Positions 25,773 through 37,621 are shown, counted from the first letter of the stretch. The stretch: 64,000 nt of DNA from Chimonanthus salicifolius (GCA_013350335.1 CM023539.1:43386631-43450630); one strand, 5' to 3'. The notes: a model not told the origin generated them from the sequence alone. Numbers and translations: made by a program.

Positions 25773-28700
25773 AAATGAAAGGATAATTCCTGTCTTTAAT
25801 GATAGATCAGATCATGATTTTTGAGACAAATATCTAAATATGTTGCAATCTTGGTTATAGTTTCTACAAATAGGCAAAAGATGGGGTTGTTAGAGGCTAA
25901 CCCTTTTAACTAATGAGAGCATGATGCACATACATGGGAGGGCACGTATGTGGTTATTAATCTACTTTTCCTCTCATCAGGAAGCTCTTAAATCCTTGTG
26001 GAATGCTGCTTTTCCAAATATTGATCTTAGAGGTCTAATCTCTGAGCAATGGAAGGATATGGGATGGCAGGGTCCTAATCCATCAACTGACTTTAGGTAC
26101 AAATTCTTGACTATACATCTTTGCTGATTTACTTTGGTAGTATTGCTTTTCATGTGAATTCTAGTTGATGGCGTTGAATGTATTAAAGCTGCAGACGTTA
26201 TCTTTTTAGGATCATTTTCATGTATCATTTTAGATCATAACATGAATCAAAATCTAATGTTTCATTGGTGAAAGCAATTTAGTATAATATTAATTTGAAT
26301 TGTTCTATTTCTAATTTTTATTTTTTTGGGAATTAATAAAAAAATAATGGATTTCTTGTGAAATTGTTGGACTCTTGAATGTATTTTGATCTATGATGCG
26401 TGGACACTTAAAATAGGAAACATTTCCATATTGTGTTGTGTTGGACACTTCATTTTATGTGTAAAATTCATGTCCTTGTTGTATCCTAGGCACTACAGAT
26501 TTTGATTCAAATTGTTGGGTTTAGTAATAATGTGATGCAACCAAGATAAAGAGATGGGGATCCAAAGTTCAACTTCGATTATACGCTTATTTAAAAATCT
26601 AATTTGACTATTTTTATCATCATGATCCTTATCATTGTTTGCCAAAATATCATTTATTTTTAGTCTACTTTTAAAGTTTTACTTCTCCATTTATATCTTT
26701 CTTTTTCCCTTCCCTCCAAGTCTTCAATGGTCTTCTCTCCTTGTGCTTGTCATTAACCTCTCAACTCTACATACTAGACTCGTCTCTAGTTTTCTACTTA
26801 TACAAGCAAACCACCTCAAATTTTCTCTCATTTTGTCATCTATTGGGTTATTTTTAAATAGTCCTTAATGCGGTCATTTCTAACTCGTAGAGTTGATTCA
26901 CTCATCCAACATAGTATGCACATCTCTTTTACCCTAACATTGTCTATTTGTCTTTTCTCCATTTCCAACACTCTACTCTGTAGAGCATTGCAAGTCATGC
27001 AACTGCTTTATAAAATTATTCCTTTAAGCAAGGTAGGACTCTTTTATCATACAAAACTCTACTAGGTCGTCTAAATTTTTCTCACTTGCACCCATCCGAC
27101 TAGTTGTATCTAAGTCAAATTCTCCATGAAATTCTACTACATTGCCCAACTATCTAAACTTATCGCATTGAGATGTTAAGTCATTTCCAGTTTTAATAGG
27201 ATCATTCTCCCTATCTTCTATTCCACTAAAGTTACACACCATGTATTTTGTTCTTGACTATTTTTATTAGTTTTAGAATATATAGTCTATTTTTGTGATT
27301 TTAACTAATGGCCATATTTTGGATACGATTTAATATCCAATTGACATAATTGGATCCATTTGGATAGGTTATTTGATTACACCTTTCCAACAACCTAGGT
27401 TTGTGCTACTATGCACCAATTGAAATAAGTGGTGCATTTTCTAGTAGAGTATACTAGGGTGACTAGTTGGGTCTTTTGAGCATTTTAACTTTGCTAACTT
27501 TAGATGGTTAAGATTTCGTTTTGAATTGATGTTTAATGGCGCAAATTATCACTACTGTTTCTTTTTGTCTTCAAACGGTATAAATATCAATGCAAACCCT
27601 AGACATAGAGGAGGTTTTGGATTTCTTTGTGTTGTAAATTGTTTTGTGTGGTTTTGAGAAGAAACCTAAGGGAGGAGAGGTTGTAGGCTTTGTGAAAGAA
27701 CATCTTCAATTATTTACTTCAAGATGGCTATTTGTTTAGAGGCACGAGGCTTTGTGTTCTGCACAGTTCTCTCCGTAGGAGGCTCATCGAGGAATTACAT
27801 GATGGTGGATTGGTAGGACACTTTAGTCGTGACAAAACTCTAACCTTAATTGAAGACAAGTTCTTTTGGCCCAAGGAAGTGTGACATCGGTAGGTACATT
27901 GATCGTTTTGATATTTCTCAAATGGCGAACGGTTAAGCGTTGAATACAAGACTATACAATGCACTACTCGTACCCCAGGCTCCATGGGTGGAAGTTTTGA
28001 TGGATTTTGTCTTGTGACTTCCACACACTCAAAGATGTATGAATAGTGTTTTTGAGGTTGTGGACAAATTTTCGAAGATGACGCATTTTATTGCTTGCAA
28101 AAAGACTATGGATCTCAACATCTGAAACATTTTCAATGTTGCAGATTGAAGGCATATAAGGATGATGATTTCTCTCTTAAGATGATGTTGACTCCAACTC
28201 AATGACGAGTTCTTCTCAACTAGGGGGGAATGATGTGGACATCGAGGCCCATAATGAAGAATTGAAGAAATTGATGATAAGATTGAAGATTTGGCGAGCT
28301 TATCCTGTCTTCTCAATTCGTCACTCTCCCTTGCACTAAGCAAATGAGCCTTCTTAGTGAGCCAAAGTGAGCCCAAAATACTTCCAATTGGGCCGTCTAT
28401 GATATGGGCCTTCTAATTCACCATTCTAGGTCCCTTTAGACTCCTTAAAGGGCCTCTTCTTTCATGATCATTAACTTTGTAGGATCAAGTGCTAATTCAA
28501 CATTTTGGTGTGTTCAGTTGCCCTCATCAGGTTGCTCTATGCAGCATCTAGGACTTGGGGCACCCAAATTCAAAGTGTCTCCATCACTCCCATGGAAATC
28601 CCCGGTTGCTAGTTGGGGTTTATGGAAACTTCCCTACACTGCATCAGATTGTTTAATGCAATACATTGAGTCGATACCTTTTAATATTGGAACCAACAAG

Positions 28701-31700
28701 GAAAGATGTTGGCATTTGGATCACTTTATAGATTGCTATACTAGTTGAGTTTTTCGTTCTCTTTTATTTTTTATTTTTTTAAAAGGTAGCTCTACTGGTT
28801 AACTTGCCACCATGACTTAATTCTTATAGGAATCATGCAATCTTTAGCTTGGAAGTTGTATCCAAAGGTTGCAAGTTGTGTTGAAACAGTGATACATGAA
28901 ATGGATGTTAAATAGTAAAAACATATCAAGTATACACTTGCATCAGTATTAGGATGACTGGTCGATGCAAATATTGCTTGCAAAAAGGACCAGAATGCTC
29001 TACTGAACTGTCTGACAAAATAAAAAGAAAGATTCATGGTTGAATTGTTTGTCAGTGCTTGAAAAAGCGTGATTTCGTAAACAATAAAGACATGACCACA
29101 GTTTTTTCAATGTTGCCTCTCTCAAGCCAATGTGTTCTTGATATTTCCTCGAACTATTGAATGAAAGGTGCTGCTAGCCTTCTATGAGTGTAAAACTTTT
29201 ATCTAGTTTTCTTGACTTCCATGTGATTATAGTCACTCAGCAGCTGCCTTGAAAAAACCAACATGGCATTATCCTGTGGTCTATTATGATGCCCCATGAA
29301 AAGAAGGTTCATGTTCTTGAAGGAACTTGTATGTGTTGTCCATGTTATTAAAACTTCGAATGGATCCACTACGTCCCCCTCCAAAAGAAAAAAAAAAAAA
29401 AGGCCCACTGCAAGATCCTTTTTTTTAGTGCTAGGTGTTTAGTTCCCATGTATAAGTCTCCTATTCATGTATAGGTTTGTAAAAAACTTTTAAATGGATC
29501 TCTTGGCCAAGCTTGGGAGAACTACTATTATTGTTTGTTTTGAAAAAATAACAAGAGATTTCAATCGAGAAAAGACGGAACAAGCATGAAAATACTAAAG
29601 GGGCCTTCGAGGTGGAAACCCCTCAAACAAGAACAATGAAAAGAAAGCTATGAAAACTCAGCCTAAAGGAAAGAAAATTCATTGAGAAGGTCATTCCCAA
29701 AGACCCTATTCCTTGTAAAAAAACCTTCCATGTATTGCACATATGATGGTGGTGGCATGTGCACCATGCTGAGTTGAGTCAAGCTTGAGCTGAACTGAGT
29801 GGTTGTGGTGGTACCGGCTGGTTCAGAATAGAGTGGTTCCATCAGGCTGCATGTGTGCAAGTCCATGGTCCTTTTGGTATCATCAGGTTTACAATCCAGT
29901 TTTTTTTACTGGGTTTCTTTCTTTCACTCTCATTGCACATAATTGGAATTTATTCCTTGCTCATTGGTTTTGTAACTCACCTCTGTTAGAGGTATTACAA
30001 GGTTTGTGAAACCTTGGGAATGGATTTTTTTTTTGTAGTAGTAACAACAGAAAATTTTATTAATATTTTTTTTTTTTGAGCTGTGACGAAGAGAAAATAT
30101 TATTAAAGAAGAAAATCTGTACAAGAAAAAGGTCTAAGAGGTGTAGACCCAACCAAAAACAAGAACGAGAAAAGAAGAAAACAAAGAAACCAAAACAACA
30201 AAATCTCCAAGTGAACTCCAAGAGGCCAAGTAGTTCCATCATGCATAATCCAAAAAGCATCCACATTAAATATGGAAGACGCCAAAAATAGGTCCCTCTA
30301 CACCGTTCTTTGCAAAGTTGTCTGCTACCTCGTTGACTTCATGCTTGATATGGGCGAAAGAGACCTCTAGTCCCCTGACAAGTGCCCTGATCTCCTTAAC
30401 TGTGGTAATTAGTCTCCAGGGTGGTTGCTTCAAACCTTTCGCCCACTTAATGACATTTGCCGAATTTCTCTCAATGACTAATTTTCCACCACCTAAACCA
30501 ACCCAAATGGTCAAAACTCGCCTAATACTAAAGAGTTCAGCTTCCTTGGAGTCTCTAGTCCCTACCGATTCTATGAATACCACGGATGTCTGGCCATTGT
30601 GGTCTCTGAGCACGCCCCCAATACCTGCCGGGCCTGGTTTTTCCCTAGAGGCTCCACCGACGTTGAACTTCATCATCCCTTGTTGAGGAGGTGACTAATC
30701 CACCAACACTTTGGGTTTCCTAGATCTCCCACTCATACACCCCTCCCACGAAGATAAAAGGTCAATGGCCTTAAAGTCTTTGAATTCTTTGTTGGGAAGA
30801 AGCCAAGCACAAAGTCTCTATTTGGATTTTTGGAATAGCTCGCAAATTTCGGTAGTCTTTCCTTCAAAAATTTTTGAGTTTTTTTCTTTCCACATTGTTC
30901 ATGAGATAACAGCCGGAATTGTGAGCCACGCCATCCTCCATCTTTTGTTGGGGTGGGGGAAGAACTATGAATCCAAAGTTTCTGCCCAAGTACTAGCACC
31001 AACACAAGAAACCAGGAAAATATTTTATTAACATCTCTTGCCTCTTGCTTTGGCTAGAAAATTCGCAACATCATTTACTGACCTTTTGACCTGCTTGAAT
31101 GTAACATCTCTTCCCGAACACAACCTTCTAATTTCCCTGAAGATGGAGAGTTATCTCCATGGGGGTTGCTTCTTACGTTTTGCCATGCTATGGCATTTGC
31201 ATAATCTCCTTCAATAATTAACTTCCCATCACCGACACCCTTCCATAATTCTAATGACATTCTGATACCCAGCAACTGTCTTATTTGAAAGAACTTTGGG
31301 AATGACTCCCTATTTCCTTTGGTTTGTATTCCCTTCAGCCATCAGAAGACGACCTCTATAGAAGCAAAGAAATGATGGTCAGGTATGTTCTGTAGTTGAA
31401 ATACAGAGATTGTAGAATACAATATGCAGTGTGTCCCAGAAACCCCTTTTTTCAAATTTCTTCTTTCTTTTTCTCCCATGTTTTGAACAAGTCAGAAGGT
31501 GGCAGTTTGTTGCTGCGGGTTCTGTTTGCACCTGAACAAGTCAGTTTTGTCATTGTATCCTGGGAGCAGTGGCCCAACTAAGCTAGCAACTCTGTGTATC
31601 ATGTGATTGGGTCAAGTAGCGGTAAAATCAATCATTAAGAAAGTGTATGATATTGAGCTTAAACAAGGAAAATAAGAAAGGTATACAAGTAGAGAAATGT

Positions 31701-34700
31701 AGGGATAGACGATTTCAATTTGAGGATAAAGCATACCTCGAAGCATAAGTTTTTGGTTATAATTTGAGAAACCACATCTCCTAGCTGAAGTTGATTTGGA
31801 AAGAAGTCTCTCTTCCCCTTCAGTACTTAATTTAGCCCATATATAAGGCTTAGGTTACAAGTTACAACTGAAATGTAAATTACTAAAAATTGAAAAGATT
31901 GGAAATAAATCCCCATATTTAGAAGTTTAATTTCCTATTAAATGTTCACATAAACAAATTGGAAATAAATCTTTTCATTCATTGAGGTGGCATTGCCACT
32001 GTCAAGTGGTGCTATTAGTGTACTTTGTAAAATGTTTGTGTTTTACTATTTCTGTGCTTGTCACCATCACCTGTTTTACTAACAAGTTAACACTATCTTC
32101 CACAAACCATTTGTAGGTATTCCCATTATTTATTTATTATATATAATTCATTGCGTCGAACTATTCATAATTGAATTCTATTTTCTTTCAAGATTGGATA
32201 GAATGCTACTCAAATTCTCACTTGAGTCAACTTGTCTCAGTCACATATTTGCTGATTGGGTCATAAAACCTGCTGTAACCTGGATTCTAGTGAATTAGTC
32301 CTACTTCAGGTTGTAGCTGCTTCATGGTTAAATCTGGTCTGGTTTCCATTTGCTTTTCTCCTACCAACGCTAAAAGAGGAAGATTTTTTTTTGGTTTTGA
32401 ATGAAGGGTTAGAGGAAGAGCAATTTGACATAAGTTCTATGATCAAGATGTCGATGATAATGAGCCAATTTGCACAAATTCTGATCAAGGTGTAATCATA
32501 AACCACATTTTGACCAGCCTGGTCACTCATCAAAATAACCTAAAAGTTCCATTTTGGACGACGGAATGATGAAAGATAAAACTGCATGGGTCGACACCCA
32601 TTATAATGTCACTGAGATTGCTTGCAATGACCATCATCTGAACTAGAAAATTGTCACTTGGGATTTTTTTTTGAAACAGAAACAGAGAATATACTGATGA
32701 TAGAAAGTAAGGGAGTACAATGGTGACGGGTATACGAGGACTATAGTAGGATTAAAAGCACTACAAATAATAAAACAAAACTAAGTACAACACCATTTGG
32801 GAAATTGAAGTGCATGTCCTTGACAAAAGTAGACTCTTTTTTCCTGGTGTGATTGCAGATGTACAATCTTTTATTAGGGTTTAAAACAATATTAAATGCT
32901 CACCCTTCTCTTATTGACTTGTTCAATCTAATTTTTGAAAAAAAAATAGTATCTATGCACCCAAAGACTGTTCATAATAGAAAGGAGGTCCTACCATGAC
33001 AGTGGTATCAAGTGTTGTGGCTCATTAGCTAGGGACTATGGGCTACAGAGTTGCACAGTATTGCTACTTCTATAATTCAAAAACCAGGATCAGGACTAGA
33101 CTCATTACTAGTCTCATTAAGTTGCCTGCTTGTGTTGACTTGGTTTGCTATTTGGTTAACTGGGTCTTGTTTCCAATAGGAAAGAAATGTTTGCCACCTT
33201 TAAATTGAAGTGCTGAGTCCTCATTGCGAAATGACAACAGATACTAAAGAAAGAACCCACTGGGTACCACGTCTACTTGACATCTACATTGGCCTCAACA
33301 TATCAATTGCCCATGCCAAATGCAGCCCTAATTTATTGTTCAAGTACTATTTGTACTCCTGTTTGCTGCAAATTTTACAGCATTATAATTTAATATTTAT
33401 TATATTGTTCTTTTCAGGGGCTGTGGATTTATTTCACTTCAGAATCTATTATTTTTTGCAAGGACATATCCGGTATGCCAGACCAGAGTTTATTGCTATA
33501 TTTCCAAATGGTGTTTGATGGAAATTACCCTTTCCTCTCATGTTTTTCTATTTCAAGTACTGTTATATCGAGAATTTGTAGTATTGAACTTTTACTAATT
33601 TTTATACTCAAAATGAAGGCTTCTTTCCGAAGGTTACTGTTCAAGCAGGGAGGGGATCGAGCTACATGGGAATATCCATTTGCTGTTGCAGGTATCAACA
33701 TTTCGTTTATGTTGATACAGATGTTGGATTTATATTCAGGTTAGTGAACCTGAACATATTATAAATAGTAAAGTATTTTGCTTGTTAGTTCATTAGTACT
33801 CAATCTTATTTGATGTATGTTTTTGTTATTCATCATCATCATCGTTGTCGTCGTCATCGTCATCATCAAAGCCTTTATCCTACTTGACGCTCATATTACC
33901 CACTAATTTTATGGGTGCAACAATTAGCAATTATCAATTGTGCTACAGGCTCGTCACTCCTAAATGTAATTAATCATCCATGTTAATGGTGGAAAAGAGG
34001 TCATACTTATTCCATCAATAACAAAATGGAAATGCATTCATAAAGAGTTGAGAAATGACTAATGAAAAATTAGGAAGGCTCCATTAATTTGAGACCTTAC
34101 ATGTACAAGAAAGATGAAAGTTTTGACTATTCTGTATCCCTTTACCTCATGTTAAACATGAAAGGGAACTTTTAGGAATACAGTTGTTTGTGTGTGCATT
34201 GGCAATTTAAAGTTTGCAGTTGTTTTTTATAACTTTGGGTTTCAATATTTTATGGGTGCCTTTTGTAATTTAATTTATAATACTATAATCCTTTACCTGT
34301 GTTTAATTTTGAATAATAACTATTCAACAATATATAACTGTTATATGTTCATTTTTTCAAAACAAAAGAATACTATTTTTTCAACAATGGGGCCTATAAT
34401 CAATCTAAGCCTTTTGAACAGTCTAGGTTAATTTGATTGGCCTGGCAACAATTTGAGAGGACAAATATAAATATCCTAGCTCAAAAGTACACAAAATCAT
34501 TAGTCGGGTGCTCTCAGAGGCCTGGACGCCTTGGTCATAAAAAAATCATCAACAATCTTCACAGAAACAACAATAAGAAAGGAGAAAACTCATAAAACCA
34601 TGTGAAATCAGTCCTTCTAGGGACTAGATCTACATGCCCAAGATTCAAGAGAGAAGAAGCATGATCAAACTGGTATAGGGAGTCTGCATGGTCTTCTCTA

Positions 34701-37621
34701 AAGACATCTTGTTGAATGAAGCATCTCATTTTTCCACAATAATGTCACTGTGTCATTTCATTGAACATGAATATATCAAGTTTTTACAATCCTAAAGCAA
34801 CCTAAATAGCTCCCACATCATCTGGGCCTTTGAAACCATACCCAAAACATCTAAATAGTATAATCTTTGTGACTAAAAATAAGCAAAACATAATATTATT
34901 TTGTTACCCCTTTGTTAAAGGAAACTGGGGGAAAAGCCATAAAACTTCGCAACTGAAATCCAATAAAATTGGAAAAGGTCCAAAATTACCATAAAAAATC
35001 GTAATTGATATCCATTACAATTAGAAAGGTCCAAAATTCAGGCCTATGAAGTCCAAAACTCCTTACTTAGACCTACAACTAATTGGAGTATAGAACCATG
35101 TCCAATTAAGTGGGAAACACCCACAAACCATCATCTTTGATAATGGGGCATCGATCCTCATGAATTCAATTTGAAAAAAACTTCAATTCTTGTGTTTGTT
35201 GTGTAGAAAATAATGAAAGAAAAGAGGTAGAAGGAAAAAAAGAAAAGAGAAGATAATGGAGAGAAAAATGTTTCTTTGTATTGTATTCAGTAAATTGAAG
35301 AAAAGCACAAGGCTGTATAAAGAGAGTACACTGAGCCAATCAATGTGACTAAAAAAGGAAAGAATCAATTTACATCAATCACATTGTATCACTAATCTAA
35401 TTACAGCTGATGAAATAATCCTAGCCAACTTTTCTGAATTGGATTTCATTGCACTCCCCCTCAAGTTGGTGCGGACATATCGAGTAAGCCCAACTAGCGA
35501 GTTGTGACCGAGAGATTGCTTTGATAAGCATATTGGTAAGTTGATCATTGGATTGCAGATAAGGTGTGAAGATGCGTACTGCGGAAATATGATGATGAAG
35601 GAAATGACAATCAACTTCAATATGCTTTGTCCACTCATGAAACACAGGATTGGAGGCAATGTTGATGGTTGCTTGATTATCACAACACATCAGTAATAGT
35701 TCAGAAGTGACAAAGCCCAACTCGGTGAAAAGTTGCCGAATCCAAAGTAACTCAGAGGTAGTGTTGGCCATGACACGATATTCTGTCTCCGCACTCGACC
35801 GAGCAACAACATTTTACTTCTTGCTCCTCCATGAGACTAGATGAGATCCTAGGAAAACACAATAGCCTTTAGTGGAGCGACAGTCGTCAGGAGATCTAAC
35901 CCAATCTGCATTGGAATAACCACGAACAATCAATTATGATTCCTGTGGATAGGATAACCTTGACCAGGATTATTTCAATGTTTTTAGCAAGGGCACTAAG
36001 GGATAATAAATTGGAGACATGCAAAATACTTCAGAAGCCAACAAAATCCAAGCAAAAACTCCAAAAAATGGCTTTTTTGGACGTGATTGTCGGTGAAGGA
36101 GAGTGCTGCCGGTAACCAGGCCAAGAGGATGCAGAACACCAATGGCGCTATGGATGTATAGCCCTTCTAAAAATGGCAGGGGTAGGGGGGTCCCGTCGTC
36201 AGAAGCTTCGCTGGAAAAAAAAGGATGATGGAGAAGTTCTGGCTGCAGAAATACCAGCGACTGTGGAAACAACTGTAATAAGGTCTGGAACACTGTGAAA
36301 GACCTCTAGAAATTGAAAAAGGTTTAAGGGAGAAGAAGATCTACTACAGAGAACCTCAAAGATCTGATCCAAAGATGACGTCGGATTGTGATGAGGAACA
36401 GTAACTCCGACAAGGAAAAGTAAAACGGAAGAAGAACCCCTCCTTAAAAACTGCATAAATCGTTTATATGGCTGATACCGTGTAGAAAATAATGAAATAA
36501 GAGGTAGAAGGAAAAAAAGAAAGAGAAGATAATGGAGAGGCAAATTGAATTCAATATATTTGATGAAGAGTACAAGGCTATATAAATAGAGTACACGGAG
36601 CCAATGAAAGTGGCTAACAAAGGGAAAGAATCAATTTACATCAATCATAATCAATCTTATGAAATAATCTTGGTCAATTTTCCCGAATTGGGTTTCACAA
36701 CATGCTGGACCTCGCAAGGATCTTCAAATACGAATTGGCCATTAGTACAATATGAATCATTTTATCTCGACCTGCATCAGCTCAAAACTGCATTGTTGTG
36801 GCTTTTGATTTCATGAACTCATGGACCTATTAGTAAATTGAAACTGAGATCCCCTCCTGGAAGCATATTTAGGATTCAGTACTATGTATCTATTGTTTCT
36901 GTATGACTGACAGACCAAACACTCTTTGTTGGTTGTATCCAGTTTATTTCAAAAAAGATTAAACATGACCCAGAATGAGCCATTGAACACTGGGCTGATT
37001 GTTGTCAATCTTTAACTGCCTGTGATCCCCAAATCTTCAGTACAATGCTTCTGGTGTTATAAGTTGCATTGACTAAGTTCGCTTCAAAGATATTCTTCAA
37101 ACTCAAATGCCATTTTGTGTCATGCTCGTTATTTACTTTGTTTCCTGATACATATTTTCTTTCTGTCTCACAGAAAAACCCAAATCTCTTCCAGGAGTAA
37201 ACTTTGTAAAAATCCTATCAGGTGAGACACCTTTTGTCCCTTTGCAATAGAAGCGGCACTTCATTTGAAGAAAGGACCTGTATCAGTTTCTCCGTATCCA
37301 TTTGTCATGTTACTGCTTTCACAGGCATACTTCCATCTGATTGCAGAAGATGAAGAAGCCTTCGATGTGTTATACTGTATATCATTTGAAATGATGGATG
37401 CTCAGTGGCTTGCAATGCGTGCTTCCTACATGCAATTTAATGTGAGCTCTCTCTCTCTCTCTCTGATCTCTCTCTCTCTCTCTCTGATGTGCTTTGATAA
37501 ATGTATTTTTACTTCTTAGGAGGTGTTACAGGCGACACGCATCCAGTTAGAGAGGGAATTATCTTTAGAGGATATTCATCGAATTCAGGATCTTCCAGCT
37601 TACAACCTCTTGTATCAGTAG
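15923..37621 (+). CDS. ELMO/CED-12 domain-containing protein, 8 coding exons
   Basis: Exons: 15923-16066, 22681-22749, 25981-26096, 33418-33472, 33619-33739, 37174-37221, 37347-37441, 37520-37621 (stop TAG). All introns are GT-AG and every phase joins in frame. The product is 249 residues from ATG 15923, or 240 or 234 from in-frame ATGs at 15950 and 15968; the last ([10 protein letters not shown]) looks most like the start of plant relatives. The ELMO domain covers most of the protein: [23 protein letters not shown], then [20 protein letters not shown], the core [20 protein letters not shown], and a C-terminal [20 protein letters not shown]. In animals ELMO proteins act with DOCK exchange factors or as GAPs for Arf-like GTPases; the plant role is poorly known. 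Introns 1, 2, 3 and 5 (6.6, 3.2, 7.3 and 3.4 kb) hold the transposon remnants listed here, while introns 4, 6 and 7 are 146, 125 and 78 bp. Confidence 0.9.
16957..17211 (+). mobile_element. L1-type LINE 3' end with poly(A)
   Basis: AAAAATGGGGTGGACTCTAC and the following sequence match 2240-2455 (C-terminal [11 protein letters not shown]...VFHI and 3' tail) and end in a 13-base A-run at about 17199. It is a severely 5'-truncated copy in ELMO intron 1. Confidence 0.7.
17340..18769 (-). mobile_element. RTE-type LINE reverse transcriptase remnants, partly duplicated
   Basis: On the minus strand near 18010-18065 the frame reads [20 protein letters not shown], the reverse transcriptase motif of RTE/BovB-like LINEs (usually F-I-D-L-E-K-A-Y-D-R-V-P). 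Near 17430-17520 it reads [14 protein letters not shown], matching the later RTE segment (G-x-I-D-x-D-V-x-x-R-I-x-A-G). Stops and frameshifts are frequent. The stretch 18075-18420 is repeated, diverged, at 18690-18788 continuing at 19410-19640, so two RTE pieces lie in tandem. It sits in ELMO intron 1. Confidence 0.7.
18770..19409 (-). mobile_element. SINE inserted into the RTE remnant, itself carrying an L1 fragment
   Basis: A 19-bp direct repeat, TAGCCGTTGTTCTATTATT, stands at 18770-18788 and 19391-19409, so about 602 bp was inserted into RTE sequence. On the minus strand the insert begins with a tRNA-like head (CTCAACTGGTAGACAC, then GGTTCGAGTCCC as B box) and ends in an (AAT)n tail next to the left repeat. 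A plus-strand L1 RNase H piece lies between head and tail. Confidence 0.65.
18890..19312 (+). mobile_element. L1-type LINE RNase H fragment with poly(A), nested in a SINE
   Basis: The plus strand reads [30 protein letters not shown] and [12 protein letters not shown], matching the catalytic Glu, Asp and final Asp/Glu segments of plant L1 RNase H. A stop (19188), a 3' tail with a GTTTGTATTTTTCTG-like segment and an A-rich run (about 19293-19310) follow. Only the last part of ORF2 is present. Confidence 0.7.
19410..19640 (-). mobile_element. RTE-type LINE fragment (second piece)
   Basis: The minus strand reads [20 protein letters not shown], then [15 protein letters not shown], which matches the conserved start of the RTE reverse transcriptase (K-x-K-G-D-x-x-x-C-x-N-Y-R-G-I-x-L). 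It continues the duplicated RTE copy interrupted by the SINE insertion. Confidence 0.7.
19860..21100 (-). mobile_element. L1-type LINE 3' half: RT C-terminus, zf-RVT and RNase H
   Basis: In order on the minus strand: 21099-20788 carries [15 protein letters not shown] and [13 protein letters not shown], the segment just before the zinc knuckle; 20781-20509 has [18 protein letters not shown], the zf-RVT C-x2-C...H-x4-C motif; 20154-19939 has [16 protein letters not shown] of RNase H. The frames are broken between these parts. It lies in RTE sequence that resumes at about 21080-21300. Confidence 0.8.
21510..21680 (-). mobile_element. tRNA-derived SINE, same family as 10395-11645
   Basis: T-run, CCCCACATTGGAGGTGAGAC, ATACATGAAACCACCCGCAA and GAGAGTCGAACCTGAG match the split SINE near 10.4 kb. 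On the minus strand GGTTCGACTCTCC is the B box. A short second piece, ATGGATACATGAAACCACC, follows directly at about 21666. Confidence 0.6.
23410..23925 (+). mobile_element. L1-type LINE RNase H end with A-tail
   Basis: [20 protein letters not shown] is the typical entry into L1 RNase H, with the first catalytic Asp in NVDG present. A frameshift is needed to continue into [18 protein letters not shown]. The second half of the domain is missing, and the tail ends in AAAAAAA at 23918. It lies in ELMO intron 2. Confidence 0.7.
25105..25702 (+). mobile_element. 5'-truncated L1-type LINE with intact 17-bp target duplication
   Basis: The plus strand reads [21 protein letters not shown], a zf-RVT C-x2-C...H-x4-C motif, then a diverged C-terminal part and an A-run at about 25690-25702. 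It is flanked by TACCATTAAATATTAGG at 25088-25104 and again at 25703-25719. The perfect duplication suggests a fairly recent insertion into ELMO intron 2. Confidence 0.8.
25734..25770 (+). repeat. (CT)n microsatellite
   Basis: About 18 CT units, just after the L1 target duplication and 210 bp before ELMO exon 3. Confidence 0.95.
26635..27250 (-). mobile_element. RTE-type LINE, C-terminal part, degenerate
   Basis: The minus strand carries [13 protein letters not shown] followed by SLVCRVERL, which matches the RTE C-terminal signature (K-x-R-E-N-R-L-R-W-F-G-H-V ... R-x-x-D/E). Upstream on the same strand (about 27080-27120) is a degenerate [11 protein letters not shown] segment. Many stops are present. 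It lies in ELMO intron 3. Confidence 0.55.
27720..28260 (+). mobile_element. Ty3/gypsy retrotransposon integrase remnant and start of 3' LTR
   Basis: From 27723 the plus strand reads [18 protein letters not shown], then [17 protein letters not shown]: the H2C2 zinc-binding region of gypsy integrase with both His. Further on are [16 protein letters not shown] (about 27970-28015) and [20 protein letters not shown] (about 28040-28100), both hallmarks of the integrase core entry, with an in-frame stop between. At about 28219, AACTAGGGGGGAATGATG resembles a polypurine tract followed by an LTR beginning TGATGTGG. Most of gag-pol is missing. Confidence 0.75.
30060..31010 (-). mobile_element. L1-type LINE 3' end: linker and RNase H domain
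   Basis: The minus strand near 30870-30930 reads [10 protein letters not shown], a stop, then [13 protein letters not shown], the segment between zf-RVT and RNase H. RNase H follows at 30676-30266 ([61 protein letters not shown]). Two catalytic Asp are replaced (Gly in NVGG, Asn in ERNSA), so it is inactive even apart from the stops. The tail is the T-run at 30067-30078. It lies in ELMO intron 3. Confidence 0.8.
31015..31330 (-). mobile_element. Second L1-type RNase H fragment, abutting the previous one
   Basis: On the minus strand: [30 protein letters not shown] (catalytic Asp kept), then [13 protein letters not shown] frameshift lies within the domain. It joins directly to the neighbour L1 without a visible A-tail between them. 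Confidence 0.6.
32660..32760 (-). mobile_element. Possible LINE 3' end
   Basis: TTTTTTTTGAAACAGAAACAGAGAATAT is the reverse complement of a common plant L1 3' end followed by its A-tail. No coding part is visible. Confidence 0.3.
35202..36702 (-). mobile_element. Internally deleted Ty1/copia retrotransposon with two LTRs
   Basis: LTRs at 35202-35454 and 36481-36702 share TGTAGAAAATAATGAAA and most of their length. Flanks TGTTG (35197-35201) and TGCTG (36703-36707) are a 5-bp target duplication with one mismatch. Next to the 3' LTR is a polypurine tract (AACTTGAGGGGGAG on the minus strand), and next to the 5' LTR a partial primer-binding site (GGTATCAGCC). Between them only the pol RNase H end is kept, at 35455-35945: [24 protein letters not shown], then [15 protein letters not shown], with stops. 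Gag, protease, integrase and most of reverse transcriptase are deleted. It lies in ELMO intron 5. Confidence 0.85.
37447..37483 (+). repeat. (CT)n microsatellite next to an ELMO splice donor
   Basis: Two CT runs separated by GAT start 5 bp after the donor of exon 7 (37441|GTGAG) and fill about half of the 78-bp intron 7. Confidence 0.9.
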
